From Darksidea phi (Eukaryota > Ascomycota > Dothideomycetes > Pleosporales > Lentitheciaceae): a DNA stretch of 64,000 nt. Shown here one piece after another: positions 54,305 through 64,000 of the stretch (the first letter of the stretch is position 1; each line of letters starts with the position of its first letter). Made by a program: the position numbers and the translations under genes. The stretch lies in assembly GCA_030770425.1 (NCBI GenBank), contig JASJFT010000050.1, positions 124,001-188,000 on the forward strand, given 5' to 3'. Below the pieces are notes generated by a model. It saw only the letters and a list, made by a program, of their open reading frames with translations. It was not told the DNA's origin and did not search any database.

Positions 54305-55870
54305 ATGACCAGTCACGGTGCCGCGCGTACAAGGCTGAGGCCTTGGACACATGCGAAGGCGAAGATGTTGCTAAAGGATGGAAGCGAGGTTGTTAATTTG
54401 AGGATTACGGATATTTCCGAAGGTGGGTCTGGCATACACAGTAATATCTGCTCGACTAGGAGCGACGTCCTCACGTGATTTAGGTCATTACGCGTCACAG
54501 CTATACACATCATCTGTACAAGCACGGCAAGCACTTAGCACAAAGCCACACGACAAAACCAAAGTCAGGATTATGTAAGGCGACTACAAGCCGCCCGTTG
54601 ACCTTCTACAACGAAGGCTAACCTCCTCAGTTCAGTATACTCTAAGAAAACCATCTCCCCGCTTGATATTACCAGCGACCTCCTAGAACAGATCTTTAAG
54701 GACTACAACATTCACCAAGATTTCGCTGATGTAGTCGCTTCTTTCGGTCAAGACCCAAACATAGCCGAAGGAAGCAGTAACAATGCCACTATCCATACCC
54801 CCAAAACCGGATCCAGCAATCTCTGCTACCAAATCCGATATGTAGAAGAGAACCACCGTGGGGGTCAAGATCCCTGGTCATTACGACATACCGGCATCTA
54901 TCACCACCGCAGCTCAACATATAATGACCTGGACGTCTTTGTTCTACTACATCCGGTCCGGGAGCCTGTCATTGAGAACCAGCTCTCGGGGTTAGAAGGG
55001 GATACAGTGAGAAGAAAAGAGCTGTGCTCTACACCCTTCCTCCTTCACACCTGGCTCTTTACCCACTACTTCGACAACTGGCGCTGGTACTTCCGTCATC
55101 TAGGAACGCGCTTCGCCTCCGAAAATAATCTCGCCATGGTGATCAAACCCGAACGTACGGAGCCTAGCTCTAGCTTTCTCCGTGTACAACGTCTGCGTAA
55201 TCTGAATGATTTCATCTTGTTTTCCCGTGCATGTTGTGCCGGGAATCTCGATCTACTTACACGCCTCTCAGAATCAAGTCCGGGCGGGTGTAATGCTCTG
55301 GAAGCTCTAAATTCGCAGAAGAGTAAGATGGAAGGCTACATCGAAAGCGCAGACGTTCTCAAAGGTCGAGTGCAGAACCTAATTGATCTTGTGGGCTACA
55401 CGCTCACTCTCCACAATCAACTCGAAGCCGCGAAAATCGACACCGAACTACGGGACCTAACCGAGGGTCTCAAAAGACTCACAGAAGACACTGTTGATGA
55501 CAGCGCAACCGTCAAGATTATAACCTTCCTATCCGCCATATACTTGCCGGGCTCTTTCATCGCTGTGAGTGTTGTTCCTATTCATGCAATCACTTCCTTT
55601 GGCTAATATGTTCAACAGACAGTATATGGCATGAACTTCTTCCTCTTCAACCCCAAGTCGCGACGGCTAGAAATCTCTCCTGATTTCTGGATATTCATCG
55701 CAACGTGGCTGCCACTAACACTCATCACGGGCGGCATATACGTGCTAATTCTCTACATTGACTCGAGGCTCAAGCGGAAGGTATTCAGATGGCCGTGGCA
55801 GATGAAGCCGAGAAGTCTTAAGTCGTTTCCTGCGCTGCCGAGCAGTCCGATACCGGAAAAGATCGGGTAG
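54305..55870 (+). CDS. CorA-like membrane protein, intact
   Basis: Four exons: 54305-54474, 54539-54574, 54631-55564 and 55619-55870, giving 463 residues. Exon 2 is 36 nt. Seen: NLRITDISEGG, the marker RIISVYSKKTISPLDI, NLCYQIRYVEENHRGGQDPW with WSLRHTGIYHHRS, a long helical bundle (about 250-350) with LIDLVGYTLTLHNQLEAAKI, then ATVYGMNFF holding the GMN signature of CorA channels, and two membrane helices (one before GMN, FLSAIYLPGSFIA, and one after, FWIFIATWLPLTLITGG). CorA proteins are Mg2+ channels. In this fungal family the large N-terminal domain differs and transport is unproven. The last intron lies directly before the TVYGMN segment, as in the decayed relative at 14.7-16.7 kb. Confidence 0.83.
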
Positions 55871-55995
55871 TGCACTCGTTTATGTTTTATGTCAGTGGGA
55901 GAATGTTACGAAATGACGAAATGGATATTGCTTCGGATATCAAATTACCACACATCTTGTGATTCTACTAACCGCGGTAAACATGCTATGCTGAC

Positions 55996-58900
55996 TCACG
56001 CTCCAGTTCCCGATTGAGCCACCACAGGAACCATGAAGACCCTCCCATCAGCCGTGCACAATACGATGACCAAGTCATCTGAATTCTCTCCTACAGTGAC
56101 CACTCGCATCTGTACGTCATCGCCGGGACGACATCTAAATTCGATTATAGGCTCTCTCGCCTGCTCAATGACATGAATCGCGCCCCCTACGATACGATTC
56201 TCCCATACACGGGTGTGTAGCTTGCCCTTCGTTGTCACAAGAAGCGAGTGATCGCCATATATGCACGCCGCTACTGCATTCGGAATCGTGACGATCTTCT
56301 TTTCGAGCGTGAGCTTGCTCCCGCGTAGCGTGCTGCGGATCTGAGCGGGAAAGAACGCGTGGCCTTGTGCGTGGATGATACAGCCATGATAGGTATTGTA
56401 GGGGAGAAGAGTTGCTGTTCCCACACCTTGTTGCTTCTGGGAGGGGTTAGCTCGTGCGACTTCAACACACTTAGTGGATTGGTGACTTACCGATGGGTAG
56501 CTTCCTTCCGAATCAACTGGAAGCACTAATTTCCTCTGGAATTGCTCTATGCGCCAGACAGACAAGCAATCATCCGGGCGACCGTACTCCCATGCATAGA
56601 GAAGGCTTCCATCGTCGTTGAACGCCGCGTGGGTAAACGAGTGGTCGGTTTTGGCCCGAATGAATTCTCGGAAAGGTGAGCCGTCCGTATAGTTCAGCTC
56701 CCCTCTACACTCAGTTCAATATTTTGCTCTACCACTGCACCAAGGAGAGCTACTTACTCCATGACGGTATATAAAATTGATCTAGTGCACACGAAAACAA
56801 GAGAACCATGTGGTGAGATCACTACGGTTATGAGAGTAGAAAGCCACTTGAGCTCGGATCCATTCAGGACTTTGCTTCCTATGCGATTCGATGATATGTA
56901 GACCTACAAGTCTTAGTTAGCTAGTTCTGGTAGGCATATTCTTTTCGCTCACTTGTTTGGCCCCACTGCGTCCATTTCCCCAAGCCACTGTATAGTCATC
57001 GACAGACACCACATTCTCCCAATTTGTACCTGACGGTAATGGGATGGGATTCGAAAGAAGCCCAGACGGGACACTCTTCTCCAATTGTCTATTTGCCAGA
57101 CGTATGTCAAATAGATGGATCTCTTGCGCCCTTTTGACCTCGGTAAGATACGCGATCCGTCGGCCTGAAGGACAGAGGTTGAAGGAGATGATCTTCCCCT
57201 TCGACCACGGAAACTGTGAGGCGCGTTCTACGACTGCATCTATTCTCCGCGCTCTGTCCTGGTTGATCATCACCCCATGAAGGTCTCTTCTGGATTCTCG
57301 GGAGGCTGGGCGGCTGACCATTGTTGTCTGCGTAACTTCAGATATACTTGATGTCCTTGCTAGGTTATTGAAGATCCCGAGGCCCGTCGCTGATTGGCGT
57401 GGTGGAGGACTGGAGTTACCGGGATCAAGAAGACTATCCTGGCAGTCAGACAAGGTTGTTAGTAGTCCCGGAAGTGCATGTGGCAGCCTTTCTAGAGGTG
57501 CATTGACGTGGGGCGTTGGGTCATAATTCCGCCCGAACCGAAACGCCCGCGGATCTTGCGGCCTTTGATAGTTGAACAGGCTTTCTTCCTCTACTGAATT
57601 GGTTCGTCTGATGTGAATAGGTGGTGCAGTAGTCATATCTTCCACGACCACGGGCTCGGCTGACGTGGGTGAAGTAACTGGAGTCGGATGTTCCAACGGG
57701 CAATTTGGTGGAAGACCACCAGGAGCCCTCGCTAAGTCGACATGGTTCGCAACATGGCTGAACATCTTCAAAAGCTCGTACGCTTTTGGTCTCATAGACC
57801 CATCCACGACAAGCACACGTTCGATGGTCTCTACACAGCAGTCGATGGCCTTTTTCGGAAAAGAGTATCTCCCCGGAAGAGCACGCAACCATTCCACGAT
57901 TTGTGGTCGTACGCGATAAGAGGTGTTGCTATTGTCTGGTTGTAGCGTTTCGCGATCGACTTCGTAAAAATAATCATTTTTATGCCGTGCTTTTCGGACT
58001 TTGCGGAACTCTTTAAGTAGAGCTGCTTGTCCCAGGGAAAACGTCAGTACTTCTGCAAATATACATGCAAAAGACCATATATCCCCTCTGCGTCCAGCGC
58101 TTCCTTCCTTGGGCGTATTCCTTCGCTCGGAAGACCTATTGTCCATGTGCTCTACTTCCGGAGGTTGATAAGCTCCGGGATCTCGTCGCGGCGGGGTATT
58201 GACTGGGAGCGAAGTACGATTAGTAAATGTTTCAGAAGCGGTATTTGTACCTCAGGGTTGCTCACTGGTGAGATTTTGATAATAGTCCCGAACAGACACC
58301 AAATTGTCCGAACTGGTTCCATCTTCTTCTTTGAAAGCAGAGATACCAAAGTCGGTTAGTACCCACTTTCCCACGGCCGATAATCCGTCATCATTGTCGA
58401 TTAGAATATTGTTCGGCTTGAGGTCCATGTGTGCGAAGCGAATTCGATTTTGAGCTCCGTGGGTGATTATACCATCATGAAGCCACTTCAGAGCATCAGC
58501 AACATGATGCATCTGCGTGCAGATATCATTAATCATCGTTCCATGCTGTATGTTCTTGAAGCGACGTTTGAAGTCATATATCTCTTGACCGAGGAAATCG
58601 TGACCCTCATAAAGGAAGATCTCGAGATCAAGGTGGTCGGCCCAGGGAAGCAGTATCAAGTGCTCACTCTTGTGGAGTATAATCGCCAAGTGAAGCCGTA
58701 TATTGTCGTGAGAGGTAATGCTGTCTTTGAGAACTTTCAAGTTATCCAGTTCACGCTTCGGCTCGTAGGACGACGGAAGCTGAGCATGGAATCTCTTACA
58801 GGCAACATATTTGGTCTACACAATAAGCTTCCGTTTCTAGAACCTCTAGGTGATTCTTACCTGCGGAAAAGTCCATCCATGACGTGTTTTAAAGTAAGAT

Positions 58901-59489
58901 GGTGAAATCCCAACCTTGTCGATCTTGCCATACGCGCCAGCAAACAGGTCCTTGGAAACTGATTCAAAGGGAAGACGGCGTTGGTCATCGATCTGCTTGA
59001 CAGCCGCTGATTCTACAAGGACTTCCTATAGACAGTGAGTAGCTGACGCGAGAGCATGTAGGTGGAGAGCGTTACAGGAATAAAAAGGTATTGCTCAGCA
59101 AGAAAGCGATTCCGAAGGACGAAGTTTCCAAGTGCAGGAACGTCTTTTTCTTTTAGAGGGAGCTTGGAGTCAGAGTACCGGCGATTCGCGTTGTCCCAGA
59201 CGTCGAGGATGTTCGTCCGAAAGTCCAGCAGGAAATCGTGCGCATCGATGTACACCAATATTGACAAGAATGTCAAGAGCTCCTCGCGGATGAAATCGAC
59301 TTCAGAACCGGATAAGACGGCCGGATAGAGTGCATGCTCGATAGTTTCATGTCCTGACCATGCTCTTTCGACATCCTGCCATCGAATGTATGCGTCTCCG
59401 ATGCTGTTCCGGTTCACGACGTGGCGGGCGAGGTACTCTTGGATACGAGATCGAATAGCGTATCCCTCAGCAACAAAATTCGACGGCAT
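55996..59489 (-). CDS. Protein kinase with long C-terminal beta-propeller-like region
   Basis: Seven exons: 59076-59489, 58861-59025, 58266-58815, 56953-58202, 56758-56903, 56491-56704 and 55996-56436, giving 1059 residues. An N-terminal helical domain (1-150) precedes the kinase: LFAGAYGKIDKV (Gly loop), TKYVACKRF (ATP lysine), HMDLKPNNILIDN (catalytic loop) near residue 322, LTDFGIS near 352, YQPPEVE (APE) and RGDIWSFACIFAEVLTF (subdomain IX). All catalytic residues are present. A Pro/Ser-rich linker (about 520-640) follows. Then come about 400 residues of short beta-strand repeats such as KIISFNLCPSGRRIAYLTEV and TVVISPHGSLVFVCTRSILY, resembling WD40-like blades. Soluble. The family occurs widely in plant-associated ascomycetes without known function. 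Complete, with no stops. Confidence 0.82.
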
Positions 59490-60179
59490 ACCAGCGCATC
59501 GTAGAAGGGACAATTACTAGGTCATGGGTAGGTGGTTGTAGAGTTCATCAACTAGGTTGCCTTCGGACAAGGCTGAGCTGAAAGCACTACGATACGACAA
59601 ATCAGCCGGGGGCCTCACAACCCCGGTGTGAAATGGCGATTTTCCGAATCGTCAGCCTCATTGCCTGCTGCAATCTGCCTGTGGCTCCTTTCTGCGACGT
59701 GGCTTAATATGTTGCAGTCGAACGCGAACGGTATAGCTTATATTGGCGGCCTGGAGGGGCTCTTGCGAAAGCGCTGGCGAGGGCGGTCACAGGAGGGGCT
59801 GGTGGTTGTACCGCAGTGTTTCGGGGCACGAGCCAATGTCGAGCTTGCCAAGGCACCCACGCATCATAGATGACAAGCGTTTGCGACGTTGCGTAACGCC
59901 ATATCTCCCTAATGCGGAAGGAAGCACCCTGCATCTTCCAGGTAATGGCGATCTATTTATGGTCGCAATTCCGTAGACGAATCGTCACCATGTAGTCCTC
60001 GTTCTCATCAATCAAGCACAGCATAATGGCCACGCTTTTCACAACCATCTCAATGGTATATAACTATAACTACACTACGCTCACACGGGTCTGGAAGCAC
60101 TCAGCCTTCACCTCGGCTTTTTGTCATAAATCCGCCATTCAATATCTACTACACTAACGGCAGTCGGTATTCTGGTATA
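59490..60179. other. Promoter of the kinase gene and 3' flank of the IMPase relic
   Basis: About 690 bp. Frames on both strands around 59630-59930 lack domains. No repeats seen. Confidence 0.45.
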
Positions 60180-61043
60180 TTAGAACTCGATCTTTCGATC
60201 ACCCATCAACCCCCACAGCCCTTTACCACACCGTTCTGGGGTAAGCTTGGCCGCTCGCACGGTAAAGTACAGTCGGCCCTCGAGAGCCGTGTTCCAGTTG
60301 CTAGGGTTGGCGCTTGTAACGATACCCCCCAGCCGCGACATAGCAAAAGTCGAGGGCTGCTGAGCTGTTTGATCGAGTGGAATGCACCATAGCGGCTTCG
60401 GAAGACTTTGGATGTCAAAAGCTGCATTGCGACTGACCTGTATAGGTCCCAGTTTGATCCCTGGCGCTGGTTACCCTACTCGACGGCTACAAAACATTCG
60501 TTAAGCGAATCCATTGGGGCTGGGACGGAAGGCATCTGGAGACGATGTATGGTGCCATTTGCTTTGGTCAGATAAACACCTCGGTTTATGACAATTATAA
60601 GCAATTCCCCACGAAACGGATTGAGGACGGCGCCAACAATCGGCTTTTTCTCGACAGTCAATGCCAACGACACCGCGATGCTAGGGAAGCCGCGAATGAA
60701 GTCGAGCGTGGCGTTGATGAACCACAGACGAAGGTTGGTCGGCGAGAGAGCGTGACGTTAGCTGTGAACGTCTCTTCTCCAAGAAAGATATACTGGAGTA
60801 GGGCTTTGTGAAGTCGAAACTATACCATATCCTCTACCGCATTGTCTATCCTGGCGAGTCCATCGCCACCGCTATCCTTGGTATTGAATGCGTCAATGGG
60901 TGGATTAGCATCGAGCACCATCTTGCCTGCAGCTTCGGCAATGGCCATCAACTCGTCTTGGATGGTAAGCAACTACCCACATATAGTACGATTAGTGAGC
61001 ATCTACTGTTCGTAGTTTGAGAACTTACTATAGGTTCTGTCAT
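60180..61043 (-). pseudogene. Decayed inositol-monophosphatase family gene
   Basis: Starts at 61043 with a 5-codon exon (MTEPI), then a 56-bp intron and exon from 60972: DELMAIAEAAGKMVLDANPP, INAFNTKD-like, ending in ARIDNAVEDMV and a TAG at 60820-60822. Further pieces lie in other frames: SISFL then what should be GEET (one base missing), FIRGFPSIAVSLALTVEKKP and IVGAVLNPFRGELL near 60480-60700, and GGIVTSANPSNWNTALEGRL with GLWGLMGDRK at the end (stop 60180-60182). The metal-binding DPIDGTTN block is destroyed, and a segment before GGIV appears deleted. These enzymes dephosphorylate inositol phosphates or, in the QutG subgroup, belong to quinate gene clusters. This copy cannot be active. 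Confidence 0.85.
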
Positions 61044-62550
61044 ATCGTACTTGCTAATAATATGCTCAAATCCGCCGGTGAAGAACATTGACGGGGGGGC
61101 CAAGGAAGCGTCTGAAGCGTTCATGGATGTCTCCGTGGAGCTTCCATCAGAGTCAATGGCGAAGGAGAAGTCGTCGGATCGATCAAAATTACCGATTCTG
61201 CCCGATGGACATTATTTCCTGATGATGAGCCCGGCGAAGTCGTCGGTTTGTGAAGGTTGACCGCTATTGGTGCACAATGTTGATTGGCTCGTTGAAGTCG
61301 TATTAAAAGATTATTACTGGCTCCACCCGGGTATGCAGTACGAGGTGCATGTAATTATAACTTATCCGTGTATCTCCTATACGTGTGAATGTCTCCTTCA
61401 CTGGAGTGGATCTCTACCGTCATGTAGACAATCTCAACACTTTGAACGCAATGGCTGATTGGTCAGAATTACTCTTCTGTGTCGTTGAGAACGAGAAATG
61501 CAGTAAGCCTCGCAGTAAGGTTAGGACGTCCAGTAGGATCCAGAACGTTTGAGCCTACCGCAAGCGACAACGCGTGGAAGATTCAATTGCTCCAATCTCA
61601 AAATCGTCCCTTCAGAAGTTCAGGACCAATTGACACTTTTCGTGTAGGCGTTCTAGCGCTCGAGTAAGCTGGGGCTATCAGAACAGGTCCACCTACAAGC
61701 GGACACAGTTCGTATTTGTTACACCTTCTAAGCCGTATATCGAGTTTCTCGACGTACGGTGCTCAGGCCGAGTCTTTCCGAAAGCCTTGGCCACGCTCTC
61801 CGAAGTCGGACCCAATATTGCATCACAAAATCGGGAAGACAAACCACGAGAACTAGACGGTCACTAAAGTGCAGTTTTCACCCGGTATGCTTCCTGTGTA
61901 CAAACCCACTGCTGTGATGGTAGTGTCTTGTTAGCTATGAGCCAAGATTGTACTGGGATCGGGCTGGCCCTAGGAAAAGCACAAAGGACGAACACAAGCT
62001 CGGAGCTTCTTCCTCCCTCAAAAGCGCCTCAAATCTCCAGAGCCCCCAGACGACCCTTGAGGAGTCACAACATAGCGCCGACACCCAAGAACGGATGTCG
62101 GATCCAGGTGGGTGACTAATCAAAACTAGCGTGGCATCTGATCGATGCCAAGTCGTGACCCCAGTTTTACGTCCTCGGTCTTCAGCTTCCTCAATACTGG
62201 CAAGAAGCCATCTATCGCCTCCACTTTATACTTCATTACTGTCTCTATCCTTGAAAATTTCGGCGTCGACTGCCTTGACGACTTGGTTAGAAGTGAGACC
62301 AGCGTTAGCAGCTACACCACACTCAGTGACCATTGTTCGAAAGTCCGAGAGATATCCGCGAAACTCGGATTTGGTGGCCACAAAAGCTTTAGTACACACA
62401 ATAGAATTCACTCTCATTCTGTCCGCCCGATTTCAGGTATTGGGGGGAGAAGGATGTAAGTGCGGGTGTCGACAGAGCACTTCTCATCAAGATGTCCGTT
62501 TGATAGTTCCTCCTCTCGTCCCACAATGCTGATCTTCGAATAGGATCACA
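61044..62550. other. Gene-poor stretch between IMPase relic and F-box-like gene
   Basis: About 1.5 kb. Several short overlapping frames (for example at 61928-62119 and 62131-62532 plus, 62226-62417 minus) have no recognisable domain and could be decayed coding sequence. No terminal repeats or strong AT bias seen. Confidence 0.5.
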
Positions 62551-63528
62551 ATGGAAGACAAGTCCGAACTGCTTGCTGGACGGCAGTCAGATGCACGGGC
62601 TATGAGGCGTGCTCTCATACAAATTACACCGGAAAATTCGAATCCTCAGACACAATCACCGCTCTTTGCTATCCTCCCCTCCGAAATCAGGAACCAAATA
62701 TTCAGATATGCCGTCTGTCAAACCGTCAACTGCTCCAATCCAGTGTCAAACACGTCGCACACGCATCGGCCGGGTCACGAGTATAACCCGTGCATCGATA
62801 CCACTCTTTTACGTACTTGTCGCCGTATTTACTATGAAAGTCGGACTCTTCCACTGCGAAGCGCAACGCATCATTTGTACGAGGAACCAAGTGAGAGTTT
62901 TAATCCGCTGGACTGGGATCATTATCTCTTTCATCTCTCTAGCCAATCTGGGCAAAGCCTCTATCATCTCCATGTGACGAAGTGGCGCAGTCCGTTTACT
63001 TTCGGCAGCCATCTGAAACCCCATCTTCATTGGCGAAAGCTGACTTGGACTCTATGCGCGTCTGAGTGGACGCCTAAAGCGATGGATACACATTTCAACG
63101 TGGCGGGTGCACTCGCCGGTGCACACTTCCCGGACACTTGCCAAGAGGTCAATCTCGAATATGAGTCGTTGGAGAAGTATCCCAAGCAACGAGAGCTGTT
63201 GCGAAAATGTGCACAGGAGTGTAAAGAAGTACAGCTCACCAGACGCGATGGGTCAAAACTGGAGCTTGACAAAAACAAATCCATGGAGTATACATGGAAG
63301 GGTACAACTTGGCTGCCACATCGTGGAGACAACCACTGGGAAGGTGATTATGTCGAGGCAAAATACCACGTCATTCGAGTATGTTGGCGAGGAAAGAGGC
63401 CTCAGAGAGAGTACATGCATTATGATTTTTGGGATTGCCTCCAAAGCGAAGCTCTTGTTCCTTTTGCGCCGGATGAAGAAGCTGACGACGAAAGAGATGA
63501 ACCCATAAACGCCGATTTTCTTACATAG
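62551..63528 (+). CDS. F-box-like protein (fungal DUF7730-type)
   Basis: Single exon, 325 residues. Seen: an F-box-like opening LFAILPSEIRNQIFRYAV near residue 40, then DTTLLRTCRRIYYESRTLPL, FHLSSQSGQSLYHLHVTKWR and a long C-terminal region with EYTWKGTTWLPHRGDNHWEG and an acidic tail (FAPDEEADDERDEPIN). This is the layout of a very large ascomycete family whose N-terminal helix pair resembles F-boxes; partners (SCF ubiquitin ligase) are inferred, and no leucine-rich repeats follow. Start ATG at 62551 has a good context (caatgg). Full length. Confidence 0.75.
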   Translation: MEDKSELLAGRQSDARAMRRALIQITPENSNPQTQSPLFAILPSEIRNQIFRYAVCQTVNCSNPVSNTSHTHRPGHEYNPCIDTTLLRTCRRIYYESRTLPLRSATHHLYEEPSESFNPLDWDHYLFHLSSQSGQSLYHLHVTKWRSPFTFGSHLKPHLHWRKLTWTLCASEWTPKAMDTHFNVAGALAGAHFPDTCQEVNLEYESLEKYPKQRELLRKCAQECKEVQLTRRDGSKLELDKNKSMEYTWKGTTWLPHRGDNHWEGDYVEAKYHVIRVCWRGKRPQREYMHYDFWDCLQSEALVPFAPDEEADDERDEPINADFLT

Positions 63529-64000
63529 ACAACATTATTCTTAGAGGACAACGCAGCCTAATCTCTACGCTCTTCGTCAACACCACAACATCCTATCATT
63601 CTTCGATCGTATTACATAAAAGTCAATGCTCACAACACTAGCTTTTGTACATTGACACTAAGTTCGCTCTTCCCTCTCCGGACACCCCACCATGAGACAC
63701 GAAGACTAGACCGATCGCACTTCATTTTAGAAATAGGCGTAGTTCGTGTCATCACTTCACAACATTGAAACAGGCCGCAAATTGTGTTGATGAGCCTGTT
63801 ATGGGCTTCTGCTCAACCAACCCAGTATCAGAAAGACTCAGTTAGACTGCAAAAGAAAGGTGTCGCAGAGGGTATCGCGAGAGGGAGAGTGCGGAAACAC
63901 CGGCAAGAGCATCATTAGTTGGTGGCATATATCCACAAGAGAGCCTCAATAAGCAGAGCCTAGTAAACAACACAAGGGAAGATTTCTTTATCGCGTCATC
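63529..64000. other. 3' flank at the right edge of the window
   Basis: 470 bp with no supported reading frame. It may hold the promoter or 3' UTR of a gene outside the window. Confidence 0.45.

Noticed and set aside
61051..61260. Plus-strand frame opposite the IMPase relic start
   Set aside because: Probably the promoter or decayed 5' region of the IMPase gene read backwards; no domain.
62226..62417. Minus-strand frame of 63 codons
   Set aside because: Protein-like composition but no family match, no splice partner and overlap with plus-strand frames.

Overview
The window is nuclear DNA of a filamentous ascomycete (Pezizomycotina), most likely a dothideomycete such as a member of the Pleosporales. 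The signs are many spliceosomal introns of 44-70 bp with GTRNGT donors and CTAAC/CTGAC branch sites, fungal-specific protein families (Inp1, Ssr4, HAM1-like, UsgS-like, CorA-like, PD-(D/E)XK-like), and AT-rich islands stripped of CpA/TpG but not of CpG, the footprint of repeat-induced point mutation (RIP). The genus call is inference. All exon coordinates were worked out by hand from splice signals and frame continuity.

Layout. 0-12 kb is ordinary gene-dense sequence: RFT1 flippase, a GNAT acetyltransferase, a patatin-like phospholipase, a formamidase/acetamidase, a UsgS-like membrane protein, and INP1. 12-28 kb is an accessory, repeat-rich island. It holds a RIP-mutated AT-rich block, a small twin-zinc-finger gene, a decayed CorA-like gene broken by a 31-bp tandem repeat, a foldback element, a complete but RIP-killed Fot1/pogo transposon with TA target-site duplication, a small atypical kinase, a PD-(D/E)XK-like relic, an ankyrin shard, a probable LTR relic and a secreted NMT1/THI5-like binding protein. 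28-54 kb is again conserved core: dienelactone hydrolase, RPA1, malic enzyme, HAM1-like protein, tyrosinase, SSR4, an RBM42-like RNA-binding protein, 6-phosphogluconate dehydrogenase, LSM12, an amino-acid permease and a 73-residue protein. 54-64 kb is a second, milder accessory zone: an intact CorA-like gene, a 1059-residue kinase with a repeat-rich C-terminus, a decayed inositol-monophosphatase gene and an F-box-like gene.

Functional links are loose, as expected in a fungus. Malic enzyme and 6-phosphogluconate dehydrogenase belong to central carbon metabolism. RPA1, SSR4, LSM12 and the RBM42-like protein are nucleic-acid or chromatin factors. The accessory zones combine CorA-like proteins, kinases, RanBP2-type zinc fingers, ankyrin and nuclease-like relics, which are rapidly evolving fungal families with largely unknown roles. 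No rRNA, tRNA or CRISPR array was recognised.
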